Assembly: GCA_037131065.1 (NCBI GenBank)
Contig: JBAXRT010000143.1
Location: forward strand, 1 to 7,024
Reading direction: 5' to 3'
Source of the DNA: JBAXRT01 sp037131065
Lineage (GTDB): Bacteria; Bacteroidota; Bacteroidia; Bacteroidales; FEN-979
Length of the DNA: 7,024 nt
The position numbers were made by a program, and so were the translations under genes. Shown in pieces: positions 6,936 through 7,024 of this stretch. Under the pieces are notes generated by a model. The model was not told the DNA's origin, ran no database searches, and worked only from the letters and a program-made list of their open reading frames with translations. Position 1 is the first letter of the stretch, and the number at the start of each line of letters is the position of its first letter.

Positions 6936-7024
6936 ATGATAAATAAACCAACAACGAATACCAAGAACTTCGACAAAAGACCACTTCTGTTCAGTGTGCT
7001 GAACAAAGCCTGGAAGGGGAGTTA
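6936..7024 (+). CDS. Start of an unidentified gene, cut by the window end
   Basis: An ATG at 6936 opens a frame with no stop to the window end: 29 full codons, beginning MINKPTTNTKNFDKRPLLFS and continuing VLNKAWKGS. The start context (GACAAATGATAAATAAA) is A-rich with no Shine-Dalgarno sequence, as for other genes here. A polar, lysine/asparagine-rich lead-in followed by a hydrophobic-amphipathic stretch looks like a genuine cytoplasmic N-terminus rather than a secretion signal. It lies 110 bp after the DUF1214-family stop, on the same strand, with no clear terminator between, so cotranscription is possible. I do not recognise the family from so few residues. Confidence 0.5.
   Translation, partial: MINKPTTNTKNFDKRPLLFSVLNKAWKGS

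Overview
The window looks like chromosomal DNA from a member of the Bacteroidota. The main reason is the PorP/SprF-family gene at the left edge, a family tied to the type IX secretion system of that phylum. Supporting signs are gene starts without Shine-Dalgarno sequences and exact matches to the Bacteroidota -7 promoter element TAnnTTTG in front of three genes. An oxidative TCA-cycle gene pair suggests respiratory metabolism. I see no phage, plasmid, insertion sequence, CRISPR array, tRNA or rRNA. Coding density is high and base composition looks even throughout, at roughly half G+C by eye.

Layout, left to right: (1) the 3' part of a PorP/SprF-like outer-membrane protein gene (+), cut by the window edge; (2) a perfect-stem terminator able to serve both strands; (3) icd, NADP-type isocitrate dehydrogenase (-); (4) a 137-bp AT-rich divergent promoter region with one TAATTTTG box facing each way; (5) acn, a mitochondrial-type aconitase (+), whose stop codon directly abuts the stop of (6) a short-chain dehydrogenase/reductase gene (-); (7) a divergent start region where a well-formed promoter reaches into the first codons of the dehydrogenase gene and points at (8) a DUF1214-family gene (+); (9) about 110 bp of heptameric tandem repeats beginning at that gene's stop codon; (10) the first 29 codons of a further gene (+) that runs off the right edge.

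Aconitase (citrate to isocitrate) and isocitrate dehydrogenase (isocitrate to 2-oxoglutarate) catalyse consecutive TCA-cycle steps, and their divergent arrangement allows joint control from one short region. The dehydrogenase and the DUF1214 protein share a start region too, but their substrates cannot be read from the sequence. The five main genes alternate strictly in direction, so each is probably transcribed alone; only the last partial gene could be cotranscribed with the gene before it.

Most of the window is ordinary core metabolism, and I do not see a clear new multi-gene system. The points most worth a second look are the two unlike period-7 repeat tracts, the apparent internal duplication in the DUF1214 protein, the altered cofactor-site motifs in the dehydrogenase, and the promoter overlap between those last two genes.
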